From an uncultured Lachnospiraceae bacterium (GTDB lineage Bacteria; Bacillota; Clostridia; Lachnospirales; Lachnospiraceae), in contig CAJUIS010000003.1 of the NCBI GenBank assembly GCA_910586645.1, forward strand, positions 1 through 64,000: DNA of 64,000 nucleotides, read 5' to 3'. Each line of letters begins with the position of its first letter. The stretch's first letter is position 1. Under the pieces are notes generated by a model. It ran no database searches. It had not been told where the DNA came from and saw only the letters and a program-made list of their open reading frames with translations. The translations under genes and the position numbers were made by a program. This document shows, piece by piece, positions 49,661-57,846 of the stretch.

Positions 49661-50766
49661 AAATCCTCCAGTGTAAACGTCATCACAACGGGATTATGGT
49701 CGGAATGCAAAAATCCTTCGTCTATGTTTTCCGCTTCTGCCGCTACATTATCGGAAACAAGAAATCCATCCACAATCGTTGTATAGGTCACGCCTTTCCG
49801 GTACGGAATGTCTGCACCGCGGCAGGTAGGGACTTCCTTTGCATTTTCCGCCCTCACAAACCGAAACCCTTCCGCCAGATCCGCATCTTTAAGCTGACAC
49901 ACCCAGGACGGCGTCTTTTGTTCCGAAGGAAAACTGTCGATGGAATCCGCAATGTCATGGTTAAAATCTCCGCCTGCAATAACATAATTCCCTTTGTCCC
50001 GTTCTTCTTTTAATGTCTCGTTTAACAATGAAAGCTGCTTTGCGCGGATTTTGCCGCCCTCATCATATGCGCTCAGATGCACCTGAATCAAGACCAGCTC
50101 TTTTTCCTTTTCCCCTTCCACAGGAAGCCTGCTGACCAGAAAACAGCGGTCCAAATCCGTAAACTTCGTTATAAAAGCGTCACTGACCGGAAACTGCCGC
50201 CTGATATTTTCCGAAATCCGGTATTTCGAAAATGTCAGCATTCCGGCTTCCACAGAGCCATGCGGTTCAAAAAAAGGATAAAACAAATATGCGCTGTGAA
50301 AATTTTTTGCAAATACCGAAGCATAATCTAAAAGCCCTTCTTCCAGCAGTTCCCGCTGATTGACCTGATAGCTCCTGGTCGCTTTCTCATCCACTTCCTG
50401 CACAAACAGAAAATCTGCGTTTTGGTCTTTCAGAACAGAAAGGCTTTTCTCCGTATTTTTTTCTTCTTCTTCTCTGGAAACCGCTCTCGCATGGGTTCCG
50501 GACGTTTTCGTGCCGTCTTTCATTTCCCCTGTGTCCATAAAAAACGAATAATCGGAAGAATACGCCCCGAACCCAATGTTATACGTTAAAATGCGGTACG
50601 GGGTTCCTGCTTTTACCTGTTCCTGTTTTGGATGTTTCGTATCGATCTTTGTAAAATCCTCAATCCGGTTATAACTGGCCTGCATATAAATCACATATCC
50701 AACAACAGCGGCAAGCACAAGCAAAACTGCCGCAAGCGCGATTTTTGCAATTTTCCTGATAAGCAA
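49657..50766 (-). CDS. Membrane-anchored endonuclease/exonuclease/phosphatase-fold protein
   Basis: About 369 residues. An N-terminal anchor (IALAAVLLVLAAVVGYVIYM) is followed by an extracytoplasmic EEP domain with RILTYNIGFGAY, FLFVQEVDEKA (Glu), VIAGGDFNHDI (Asp-Asn) and HSDHNPVVM (Asp-His). Members include DNase I-like nucleases, sphingomyelinases and inositol phosphatases; location outside the membrane favours a lipid or extracellular nucleic acid substrate. The start is TTG 50766, six bases after GGAGGG; the longer frame would begin within that site. It follows the ABC permease by about 50 bp. Confidence 0.87.
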   Translation of the reverse strand: MLIRKIAKIALAAVLLVLAAVVGYVIYMQASYNRIEDFTKIDTKHPKQEQVKAGTPYRILTYNIGFGAYSSDYSFFMDTGEMKDGTKTSGTHARAVSREEEEKNTEKSLSVLKDQNADFLFVQEVDEKATRSYQVNQRELLEEGLLDYASVFAKNFHSAYLFYPFFEPHGSVEAGMLTFSKYRISENIRRQFPVSDAFITKFTDLDRCFLVSRLPVEGEKEKELVLIQVHLSAYDEGGKIRAKQLSLLNETLKEERDKGNYVIAGGDFNHDIADSIDSFPSEQKTPSWVCQLKDADLAEGFRFVRAENAKEVPTCRGADIPYRKGVTYTTIVDGFLVSDNVAAEAENIDEGFLHSDHNPVVMTFTLEDF

Positions 50767-50815
50767 TAACAGCCCTCCTTTTTTCAACGGCTTTGCCGTA
50801 TCGTCAAAATACGCT

Positions 50816-52153
50816 CTAACTCATTTTCGAAAGAATATCCTTTGGCTGCAGCCGAAGCGCCGTAACGGAAGCCGCTCCCGCAGACAACAGGACAATCAGA
50901 ATTCCGATTCCTGCAACTTCCGCCGTCTCCGCCGCGCCAACGCGGATCTTTAACTCTGCCGCCTCCGTCTGATCCCGCTCCAAAGACATTTCCGTTTCTC
51001 CTTCTGAAGAAAGAGACTTCCCTATCATCTGCCCTGTCACTCCCGATGCGGCAAAGGCAATTGCCAGAGCCAGAATAAAAGCCGCGGCCGCTGTCAGCAG
51101 GCTTTCCAGGATATACTGTCCAAGCAGCCCTTTTTTTTGAATGCCGACGGAAAGATATATCCCAATCTCATGCACCCGCTCCCGCATCCATAAAAACAAA
51201 ATCAAAGAAAGCATCACTGCGCTGACAACGGAAATTACCGCTGCCATCATCGCAACAAGCCCGGACAGTTTCTCCAAAGGCTCCGCAGAATCTTCGTATG
51301 TCTTATTGTTCTTTATAACGGCATAGTCTTCCCAGTTATAATCTTCCCATTCTAAAACCGTCCCCATAATTTGATCCAGTTCTTTTGGATTTTCCACAAA
51401 AAACGCCGCTCCTGCCGTATATCTGTCCAGTTCGGTTTCCGCCGCTTCCCCATACGCCTTTCGGATAAACGCCGTATCTGTAAAGATAAAATTTTCTTCC
51501 ATGTCACACTCCGCAGCGTTTTGGCTCTGATAAACCTGTGCGGAATTTACATGATAAATGCCGACAATCTCAAGCGTATGGGAAGCGGCAAGCTCCTTTT
51601 TCTCTTCCGGCAGATTTTCCTCATTCATCCTGACCAGAAAATCATCCCCGACCGAAAGGTTGTTTTTCTCCGCGAGCGCGTCTGAAATTACGGCTTTTCC
51701 GCTGTCTTTTGGTTCAATGTGACGTCCTTTTGTAAGGGAATTGTATTCCAGCATAAAATATTCGCTCCTGCTGCTGTCCGTATTTCCAAGAAATCTTGTA
51801 AGTTTTGCCTTTGCGTCTCCTTCCTCCGTAAACCGTCCTGGCAAAAGCTCCAGATCCTCCGTCATAAAATACTGGATGTCCATGCCGTTTACAGCTTTGA
51901 TTCCGCCTGCATCTTTTACTTTCTGCACCAGGGCGTCGTCCACTGTTCCGAACTTTCCCTGGGAAAAATCCGGTTCAATTTTAAAATAGCCGCCCATCTG
52001 CCCGCGCAGTTTCTGAACGGACGATCCGGCCGCGCTTCCAATGGCAGTACACAGAAGAACCAGCGTAAAGATCACCGTCAGAACCGCCAGTAAAATCATT
52101 GTTTTTTTCTTATTCCGCATCAAATAAAGAAATGCGCGTCTCCCTGTCCCCAT
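50816..52153 (-). CDS. FtsX-like ABC transporter permease (MacB type)
   Basis: A 445-residue membrane protein. One span near residues 18-38, then a large extracytoplasmic MacB-like domain (GGIKAVNGMDIQYFMTEDLE), then three C-terminal spans forming the FtsX core (LSLILFLWMRERVHEIGIYLSVGI, typical coupling segment). It works with the ATPase encoded 41 bp upstream in the same operon, as in antimicrobial-peptide or lipid exporters. GGAGG lies five bases before the ATG. Confidence 0.92.
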   Translation of the reverse strand: MGTGRRAFLYLMRNKKKTMILLAVLTVIFTLVLLCTAIGSAAGSSVQKLRGQMGGYFKIEPDFSQGKFGTVDDALVQKVKDAGGIKAVNGMDIQYFMTEDLELLPGRFTEEGDAKAKLTRFLGNTDSSRSEYFMLEYNSLTKGRHIEPKDSGKAVISDALAEKNNLSVGDDFLVRMNEENLPEEKKELAASHTLEIVGIYHVNSAQVYQSQNAAECDMEENFIFTDTAFIRKAYGEAAETELDRYTAGAAFFVENPKELDQIMGTVLEWEDYNWEDYAVIKNNKTYEDSAEPLEKLSGLVAMMAAVISVVSAVMLSLILFLWMRERVHEIGIYLSVGIQKKGLLGQYILESLLTAAAAFILALAIAFAASGVTGQMIGKSLSSEGETEMSLERDQTEAAELKIRVGAAETAEVAGIGILIVLLSAGAASVTALRLQPKDILSKMS

Positions 52154-52194
52154 AGTCCCTCCTGTCCGCTTTTCGCTGATTTTTCTTTTTCGTT

Positions 52195-52830
52195 TTATAC
52201 TTCCGCCCTGTTTAATTTTCCATGGCTCATTTCAAATACCACATCCGCCTGTTTTGCAACCTCACTGGAATGCGATACGATAATCACGCACTTGCCGTAT
52301 TCTTTCGCCGCCTCCTGAAAAATCCCGGTAATCTCTTTTGCCATGTCCTCGTCCAGATTCCCGGTCGGCTCATCCGCCAGGATAACGGGATTTCCCGACG
52401 CCAGCGCCCTGGCAATCGCCACGCGCTGCTGCTGGCCTCCGGACAGCTTCATCACGTTCCTCTTCGCCTCATCCTTAGAAAGGCCCAGCTTTTCCAGTAT
52501 GGGAAGGGCGTCTTCTTTTGCCGTAAGCTCCACGTTTTCCACCGGAGTCATATAATCAATCAGGTTATAATTCTGAAATACAAAAGAAATGTGGCTGCGC
52601 CGGTGCTCTTCCATCTCCTTTTTCTGAATTTCCCTTCCTTCAAATAAAACCTGCCCTTCCTTTGGCAGATCCAGCCCGCCCAGAAGTGAAAGAAGCGTCG
52701 TCTTACCGCATCCGGAAGGCCCCAGGATCACGTACATTTTCCCGCTCTCAAAGCTCTCGCTGACGTTATCCACAACTTTTCTGTCTTTGCTGTAATAGTA
52801 AGAAACATTCTTTACTTCCAATACGCCCAT
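52195..52830 (-). CDS. ABC transporter ATPase (MacB/LolD type)
   Basis: A 211-residue ATPase with Walker [11 protein letters not shown]-loop FVFQNYNLI, signature [15 protein letters not shown], Walker [14 protein letters not shown] and switch His in VSHSSE. Short length and ADEPTGNLD are typical of the family serving FtsX-like permeases. AAGGAGG precedes the ATG. It lies between a TfoX-N gene (19 bp before) and the permease. Confidence 0.95.
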   Translation of the reverse strand: MGVLEVKNVSYYYSKDRKVVDNVSESFESGKMYVILGPSGCGKTTLLSLLGGLDLPKEGQVLFEGREIQKKEMEEHRRSHISFVFQNYNLIDYMTPVENVELTAKEDALPILEKLGLSKDEAKRNVMKLSGGQQQRVAIARALASGNPVILADEPTGNLDEDMAKEITGIFQEAAKEYGKCVIIVSHSSEVAKQADVVFEMSHGKLNRAEV

Positions 52831-52849
52831 CTGTGAACCTCCTTTTTCA

Positions 52850-53218
52850 TTATCTTTCTTTTTTGCTGTCCGTCTTTTTCTTGTTGTCTGATTTTCCTTT
52901 TGTCCTAGCTTTTTTGGGTTTTCTTTCCGGAAGTTCCTGATACATATCAGACACCATGTCCTGTAAAAGCTCTCTGTTTTCTAAAATCGTTACGGGAAGC
53001 ATCTCTTTCGCTCCCGCATAAGGCGGTTTGGGCACGCTGTCCGGCATATGCTTTTTTGACGCCTCCGTTACTTTTACCATAAAGCCGTCTTCATAAATCC
53101 CGCCAAAAATACGTTCCCTGTAGTAAAATGCATAGCCTCCCATCATTGGTGTGTTCCGGACTTCTCCCAAATCCGCAAGCTGATCCATGATATATTCCGC
53201 AAGTTCTTTATTTGCCAT
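52850..53218 (-). CDS. TfoX N-terminal-domain protein
   Basis: A 122-residue protein. Residues 1-~95 match the TfoX-N domain (LGEVRNTPMMGGYAFYYRERIFGGIYED, then PKPPYAGAKEMLPV). The last 25 residues are almost all Lys, Lys/Arg-Ser and Asp, a basic tail that could touch nucleic acid. The full TfoX competence activator has a second domain which is missing here, so a competence role should not be assumed. AAGGAG lies six bases before the ATG. Confidence 0.88.
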   Translation of the reverse strand: MANKELAEYIMDQLADLGEVRNTPMMGGYAFYYRERIFGGIYEDGFMVKVTEASKKHMPDSVPKPPYAGAKEMLPVTILENRELLQDMVSDMYQELPERKPKKARTKGKSDNKKKTDSKKER

Positions 53219-53253
53219 GCCGATTCTCCTTGTTTTTGATTTTTTCTGATTTT

Positions 53254-53281
53254 ATTATACCAAAAAGACAGGAAGTTTCCA
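53254..53281 (-). promoter_or_regulatory. Candidate promoter of the TfoX-ABC operon
   Basis: TATAAT (53254-53259) with a weak TGGAAA (53276-53281) 16 bp upstream on the minus strand. Confidence 0.4.
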
Positions 53282-53344
53282 TTGTTTTCTTTCGGCTTTG
53301 TCAAGAAATTTTGGGAGAGAGCTTCTTTACTGTGGCAGGTCGGG

Positions 53345-53473
53345 GGAAGAAAAAACATATTTCATTCAGACTCGCTTTCGCTCTTATCCCCTCGCAGCGG
53401 TTCTAAGCTCGAAAATACCTCGCTAAGAACCGGCGGGTGATAACGGTCTTCATTGAAATATGTTTTTTCTTCC
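53345..53473. repeat. 129-bp palindromic element
   Basis: Outer arms of 20 bp are exact reverse complements (53345-53364 and 53454-53473). An inner imperfect palindrome (about 53384-53410 with 53421-53443, sharing CGGTTCT/AGAACCG and TTATC/GATAA) makes the whole fold into one long hairpin. It occupies most of the 290-bp gap between TfoX and the kinase remnant. It resembles a MITE- or REP-like unit; no transposase is encoded. Confidence 0.8.
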
Positions 53474-53508
53474 TCCGCCGGAAATGTGTTGTAAGGCGGA
53501 TGTTTACG

Positions 53509-53763
53509 TTATACTAAAACCATCTTCCGTTCTACAATGTCTTCCACCATTCCATGAAAATACATTGTTGCGCTTTCTTCATCAAACCCGTCGTTTAAAA
53601 CAGAAGCAAGCTCTCCCTTATTCGCCGGAATTGTAATCACCTTCAGCGCAGATTCATATAAATGCCCAAAGTCTTCCCGGATAATCTTATAAACCTTTCC
53701 AAAAGAACCCTCTCCTATGTATTCGCTTACTTCCCATCCGGGCCATATCTTTCCTATCTCCAT
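53509..53763 (-). pseudogene. Truncated Ser/Thr protein kinase (N-lobe only)
   Basis: 84 codons from ATG 53763 (GAGG upstream). It starts as a Hanks-type kinase: WPGWEVSEYIGEGSFGKVYK (glycine loop) and SALKVITIPA (ATP lysine), then GFDEESATMYFHGMVEDIVE, where homology ends and a few unrelated codons lead to a stop. A full kinase needs about 180 further residues (HRD and DFG motifs), which are absent. The truncation point lies about 40 bp from the palindromic element. The promoter remains strong, so the stub may still be expressed. Confidence 0.82.
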
Positions 53764-53806
53764 TTTTGATCCTCTATTCTGATTTTTCGTTTGTTTTCTC
53801 AAAAAG

Positions 53807-53835
53807 ATTATAACCTTTTAAGTTGTATTATTCAA
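53807..53835 (-). promoter_or_regulatory. Promoter of the kinase remnant
   Basis: TTGAAT (53830-53835) and TATAAT (53807-53812), spacer 17 bp, minus strand. One repeat unit lies over the spacer and the next directly upstream of the -35 box. Confidence 0.75.
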
Positions 53836-53856
53836 TACCTTTTTCGTTGTATTATT
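53813..53856. repeat. 24-bp direct repeats, cluster 1
   Basis: ACCTTTTAAGTTGTATTATT at 53813-53832 and ACCTTTTTCGTTGTATTATT at 53837-53856, start-to-start 24 bp. It overlaps the kinase promoter. Confidence 0.75.
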
Positions 53857-53987
53857 GCATAAATTTTCCAGAAAATTTTATAAAAAATAAAATGCGCATA
53901 AAATCAACCAGATAAAAAAGACTAATAATATATTTTTTATAAATATCTGCAATGCAAAACCATATGTTCCCTTGTCCGCTGAAGGTA

Positions 53988-54029
53988 ACTTTTTAAGTTG
54001 TATATTTTAAAACCTTTTTCGTTTATTAT
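53988..54029. repeat. 24-bp direct repeats, cluster 2
   Basis: The same two units (the AAG type, then the TCG type) recur from 53988 and 54012 with the same 24-bp step, upstream of the XRE gene. The 130 bp between the clusters are AT-rich and hold nothing I can name. Confidence 0.7.
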
Positions 54030-54108
54030 CATCCTACTTACGGGGTTATTTCGATATGAATATCAGTAACCTATAATAAAATACAGGCAATGTACGAGGA
54101 GGTACGCT

Positions 54109-54468
54109 ATGAATATATATGACCACATTATCAATGATTACAAGCCGGATATGGGAAAACGCATACGTGCCTGCCGCCGGCAGTCGAATCTTACGCAGGA
54201 AAAAATGGCGGAAATCCTTGATATTTCCGTCAAGCATTACAGCGAAGTGGAACGCGGCATTACAGGGCTTTCTGTGGAAAAACTGATTTTTCTGTCCCGC
54301 CTTTTTGACACGAGCCTTGACTATCTGCTCAAAGGCGATGAAGAACCCTCCTTAATCCCCTGCGTGCTGATCAATTTATACCGCTCCTGTCCGGATGATA
54401 AAAAAGCCGTCCTGATCGAAATGGCAAAGAACCTGAGCATATTAATGGAAAAAGAAAAAGGTGATTGA
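54109..54468 (+). CDS. XRE family transcriptional regulator
   Basis: A 119-residue protein. A helix-turn-helix occupies residues ~17-72 (MGKRIRACRRQSNLTQEKMAEIL, SVKHYSEVERGITGLSVEKL, FDTSLDYLLKGD). The C-terminal ~45 residues are a short helical dimerisation part. GAGGAGG lies seven bases before ATG 54109, and a TATAAT (54071-54076) with no good -35 precedes it, as expected for a regulated promoter. It is divergent from the kinase stub, and both promoters carry the same 24-bp repeats, so it is the natural candidate to bind them. Confidence 0.88.
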   Translation: MNIYDHIINDYKPDMGKRIRACRRQSNLTQEKMAEILDISVKHYSEVERGITGLSVEKLIFLSRLFDTSLDYLLKGDEEPSLIPCVLINLYRSCPDDKKAVLIEMAKNLSILMEKEKGD

Positions 54469-54502
54469 TTCTCTTATCTGAATCAATCACCTTTCTGTTT
54501 TT
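54457..54502. terminator. Bidirectional terminator
   Basis: A perfect 15-bp stem, AAAGGTGATTGATTC (54457-54471) with its complement at 54480-54494, then CTGTTTTTT. The stop codons of both convergent genes lie in or beside the stem. Confidence 0.92.
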
Positions 54503-54834
54503 TTCTTTCCCAGAACCAGATCATAGCTCTCCGCAATCATCCGCTTAATTTCCTTATCCGGCACCGTCCCGTCCAGACGGACGGAATTCCAGTGTTCCTT
54601 GTTCTGATGATACCCGGGCAGCACAGCCGGATAGGCGCTTCTCCAAAAGTCGCGCCACTGGGGGTCAACCTTCACATTTACCCATATATGCCCGTCTCTT
54701 TCATACGTCCATGCAAACGCCTTTTTATTTTCCCTGCACCGCAAAAGAACCCAGTTATCGTCATGGAACGGCGCGTCCTGATATACGTCCGGAAAAGTCA
54801 GGCCATATTCCAGGACTTCTTTTCTCTCTTTTAT
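54487..54834 (-). CDS. MmcQ/YjbR family protein with unclear start
   Basis: A small cytoplasmic protein of the YjbR (MmcQ) fold, function unsettled. Family motifs: LEYGLTFPDVYQDAPFHDDN, WVLLRCRENKKAFAWTYERD, then PGYHQNKEHWNSVRLDGTVP and MIAESYDLV. Homology starts at about the ATA codon at 54834, directly after an in-frame TGA (54835-54837), and no ATG, GTG or TTG is available there. The first standard start in frame is TTG 54744, which would delete about 30 conserved residues. Either an ATA start, a nonsense mutation (an ATG lies four codons before the TGA) or a one-base indel explains this. Expression of a full product is uncertain. Confidence 0.65.
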   Translation of the reverse strand: MKERKEVLEYGLTFPDVYQDAPFHDDNWVLLRCRENKKAFAWTYERDGHIWVNVKVDPQWRDFWRSAYPAVLPGYHQNKEHWNSVRLDGTVPDKEIKRMIAESYDLVLGKKKTER

Positions 54835-54881
54835 TCAAACCACATCCATTCCCATATGCCCGTAAGCTCTGCAATTTTTGC

Positions 54882-55679
54882 TTAAACGGGCGGAAGTTTT
54901 GTCACACAGTCCCTTTCCGCCACATATACCGGAAAATCATTTCCGGTATACGGACAGCTCCCCATCGTAATTTCAAGGCGCACCGTCTCATATGCAAGCT
55001 CCGGAAAATTATTTTCTTTGCTCAGATGCCCAAGCATTACTGCGCCAAAGCGGTCATGCAGCACGCTGCCAAGAAGCTGCCCGCAAAGCTCATTGGACAG
55101 GTGTCCCCGCCTGCCTAAAATCCTCTGTTTCAAAAAATACGGATAGGAACCGGCAAGCAGCATATTGACGTCGTGATTCGCTTCCAGCAGCAAAAGGTTT
55201 ACGCCTTTTAACTTTTCTACAATCTCATCGTCATATGTACCAAGATCCGTAATGACTGCCGCCGATTTTTGGCCTCTTCTGATTATATAGGCCGTCGGCT
55301 CCGCAGCGTCGTGGGAGATCCCGACGGGTTCAACCTCAAGCTCCCCAATCCAAAACTTTTCGCCCGGAACGACGATATGAAATAATGACTCGTCGATTTT
55401 CCCAACTGTTTTCATCTTTAAAACCGCCTCTTTCGTCCCCTGCGTCGCATAAATGGGGATGCCGTGTCTCCTGGCGATAACGCCAAGCCCGGCAATATGG
55501 TCAATATGCTCGTGCGTCACCAAAACGCCCCGCATATCGGCGGTTTGATACCCCATTGAATTTAATCCCTGCTCAATTTTTCTGCCGCTGATGCCCGCGT
55601 CAATCATCAAATGGCTGTTTCCTTCCCCCGCCATAATGCAATTGCCGCTGCTTCCGCTCGCAATGCTGCATAATTCCAT
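54882..55679 (-). CDS. MBL-fold hydrolase, WalJ/YycJ-like
   Basis: A 265-residue metallo-beta-lactamase-fold protein. Metal ligands: VTHEHIDHIAGL (HxHxDH), GISHDAAEPTAY, and the Asp in AVITDLGTYDD. The N-terminus MELCSIASGSSGNCIM is the hallmark of the YycJ/WalJ group, thought to be a nuclease linked to cell-wall/DNA-replication coordination. Here it is not with walRK but directly after an FtsA-like gene (stop five bases before the start). Conserved context with a division-type ATPase is notable. Confidence 0.92.
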   Translation of the reverse strand: MELCSIASGSSGNCIMAGEGNSHLMIDAGISGRKIEQGLNSMGYQTADMRGVLVTHEHIDHIAGLGVIARRHGIPIYATQGTKEAVLKMKTVGKIDESLFHIVVPGEKFWIGELEVEPVGISHDAAEPTAYIIRRGQKSAAVITDLGTYDDEIVEKLKGVNLLLLEANHDVNMLLAGSYPYFLKQRILGRRGHLSNELCGQLLGSVLHDRFGAVMLGHLSKENNFPELAYETVRLEITMGSCPYTGNDFPVYVAERDCVTKLPPV

Positions 55680-55684
55680 CTCTT

Positions 55685-57835
55685 TTACTTCTCTTCCCAG
55701 TAAATTTCAATCACATCGCCCTCATTGACAGGCTTTACATAATCCGAATATTCCCCGTTCACCTTGATCACGATGGCGCGTCCTCTGGACGCCTTTAAAT
55801 CAAAGTCAATAAAATCAAAGACGTCCACAAAGATATAATTCGGTTTTCCCGTCATCCGTACCCTGTCGCCGTTTACAATCACATTCACTGCCGGTTCCAA
55901 ATCGTCCGGGTTTTCTTCTGTTTCTTTCTTTGGTTCCTCTTTTGGAAGGAGCCGCCGCGTCTCCCTCTTCGGACTCTTTTCCTCCGTCATGCGTTTCGGC
56001 GCCGTCTCTTTTGCTCTTGCATACCTGCTCTTCTTTTCTTCCTCAAAAACCTCTTCTATTGTCTCGACAGGCTCCGCCGTTTTCGTCGTCCATTCAACCG
56101 TAAAATTCTCATACACCAGCGTATCCATATCGGCCGGGCGGTTATTGACAAGAATGGTATGATTCCGATCCAACTGCACATCCATAAACTTTGCAAGCTG
56201 CGCAACCGTATAATAATTCTTCACTTCTATCTTATCGCCTTCTCTAATCCTGTAAGAAGACACCACAATCTTTCCATTGGCTTCCACATATTTCGGACAG
56301 GAGATATTCTGGCCGTTTACAGCAAAGCTTACCGTCTCATCCACATCCCCGGCAACGTCTGCAATTGTGACCGCAGCCGCTTTTCCCGCTGTCGACGGCT
56401 CTATCGTAATGTAGCTGTTTGCCGTCAGAGGCGCATTGATATTCGTCAGTTTGTCGTTTACCTTTACAACGGCAGCCTCCCCCGCTTCTCCTCTTGCAAT
56501 TCTCGGATTTCCGTTTAGAGTAAAATTAAGCTCCCTTCCTCTTTTTGGAAACAGGTTTTCGTTCGGAAATCCCGCCTGAAGAGCTGCGTCTACAATCGTC
56601 AGCTTACTGTTGTCGTACAGCTTGATCCTCTCTCCATTAAAATGCACCATAACAAAGCGGTTCTTTTTCTTGTAATAATTCAGGCAGATGCCGACCGGGG
56701 TTACAAGGAGCGGATCCTTTTTTATGTCCGACTGCTCGAAGGTTACGGACTTAAGCACTTCTTCCCCTCTCAGCGCAACGCGCACAGGCGGAAGCTTCAG
56801 TTTATCCGCAAGCGTCTGTTCAAATCCGTGGACTTTCCCGCCGCCGCCGACAATAAAGACTGCTTTGACGCTCTCATTGCCGTTCAGCTCAAGAATCTTA
56901 TCCGCAATGTCTGAAGCAATGCTTCCGACAAGCTCCTCCGTCAGATCCCAAATTTCCTGCGCCGGAATCTTATATGGAATCTGCATAATGTCCATAAATT
57001 CAATTTCATCTTCCGTCGTGGAGGCAATCTTAATCTTCTCCGCCGTCTGAAAATCCACCAGATAATGCTGCGCGATCAGATCCGTAATTTCATCTCCCGC
57101 CAGGGGAATCATGCCGTACGCAATGATGCTGCCGTCTTTTGTCACGGAAATATCGGACGTTCCCGCCCCCACGTCTACCAGAGCGATATTTAACATACGG
57201 AAATTCTCAGGAATTGCAATGTCGATTGCCGCAATCGGCTCTAACGTCAGGTTGGACACGGTCAGATCCGCAAGCGCAACCGCCGCATACAGCCCGTCAA
57301 TTACATCTTCCGGAAGAAATGTAACGATAATGTCCTCTCCGATTTTTTCCGCTTTGTGGCCTTCTATGCTGGCAAATTCGTCGCCGTTTAAATAATGCCT
57401 GATGACGGAATACCCGACGCAGTAAAATTTATAATTTGTATCGTTTTCTTCCTGCAGAACAGACTGCGCCTTTTCGATCCCGAGCAAATCCAGCGTATGA
57501 ACGTCATCCGCCGACACTACGCTCTCCGTCTCATACTCATGCTCTACGTTTACCGTCATTGTTTTTAACACGCGTCCGGCCGCGGCAATGCATACGGAAG
57601 AAAGCGTCTGTCCCGTCTGCCTCTCCAAAGCCTCTTTTACCATACGAATCGTACTGCCGACCTTTCCGATATCGTAAATCTGTCCGTCCATCATCGTGCG
57701 CGTTTCATGCTCAATGGAATGCTGGGCCGTTACGACAAATTCCCTGCCAATTTTATACCCAACCGTCCCAACGACATTTCTCGTTCCGATATCCAGGCCA
57801 AAAACAAGCTCTTCTCCAATTTCCCTCTTTTCCAT
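55685..57835 (-). CDS. FtsA/PilM-like ATPase with long C-terminal extension
   Basis: A 716-residue actin-fold protein. Residues 1-~380 carry the FtsA-type pattern: VFGLDIGTRNVVGTV (phosphate 1), ALVDVGAGTSDISV (phosphate 2) and KAVFIVGGGGKVHGFEQTL (adenosine). Then come beta-rich domains (MVHFNGERIKLYDNSKLTIVDA; TVAQLAKFMDVQLDRNHTIL), a highly charged linker (~590-650), and a final beta-grasp-like domain (VNVIVNGDRVRM ... GDVIEIYWEEK). No amphipathic membrane tail of classic FtsA is seen. Likely a cytoskeletal ATPase for division or envelope assembly; a distinct FtsA presumably exists elsewhere. It starts 12 bp after coaE ends. Confidence 0.85.
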   Translation of the reverse strand: MEKREIGEELVFGLDIGTRNVVGTVGYKIGREFVVTAQHSIEHETRTMMDGQIYDIGKVGSTIRMVKEALERQTGQTLSSVCIAAAGRVLKTMTVNVEHEYETESVVSADDVHTLDLLGIEKAQSVLQEENDTNYKFYCVGYSVIRHYLNGDEFASIEGHKAEKIGEDIIVTFLPEDVIDGLYAAVALADLTVSNLTLEPIAAIDIAIPENFRMLNIALVDVGAGTSDISVTKDGSIIAYGMIPLAGDEITDLIAQHYLVDFQTAEKIKIASTTEDEIEFMDIMQIPYKIPAQEIWDLTEELVGSIASDIADKILELNGNESVKAVFIVGGGGKVHGFEQTLADKLKLPPVRVALRGEEVLKSVTFEQSDIKKDPLLVTPVGICLNYYKKKNRFVMVHFNGERIKLYDNSKLTIVDAALQAGFPNENLFPKRGRELNFTLNGNPRIARGEAGEAAVVKVNDKLTNINAPLTANSYITIEPSTAGKAAAVTIADVAGDVDETVSFAVNGQNISCPKYVEANGKIVVSSYRIREGDKIEVKNYYTVAQLAKFMDVQLDRNHTILVNNRPADMDTLVYENFTVEWTTKTAEPVETIEEVFEEEKKSRYARAKETAPKRMTEEKSPKRETRRLLPKEEPKKETEENPDDLEPAVNVIVNGDRVRMTGKPNYIFVDVFDFIDFDLKASRGRAIVIKVNGEYSDYVKPVNEGDVIEIYWEEK

Positions 57836-57846
57836 CTTCCCATCTC

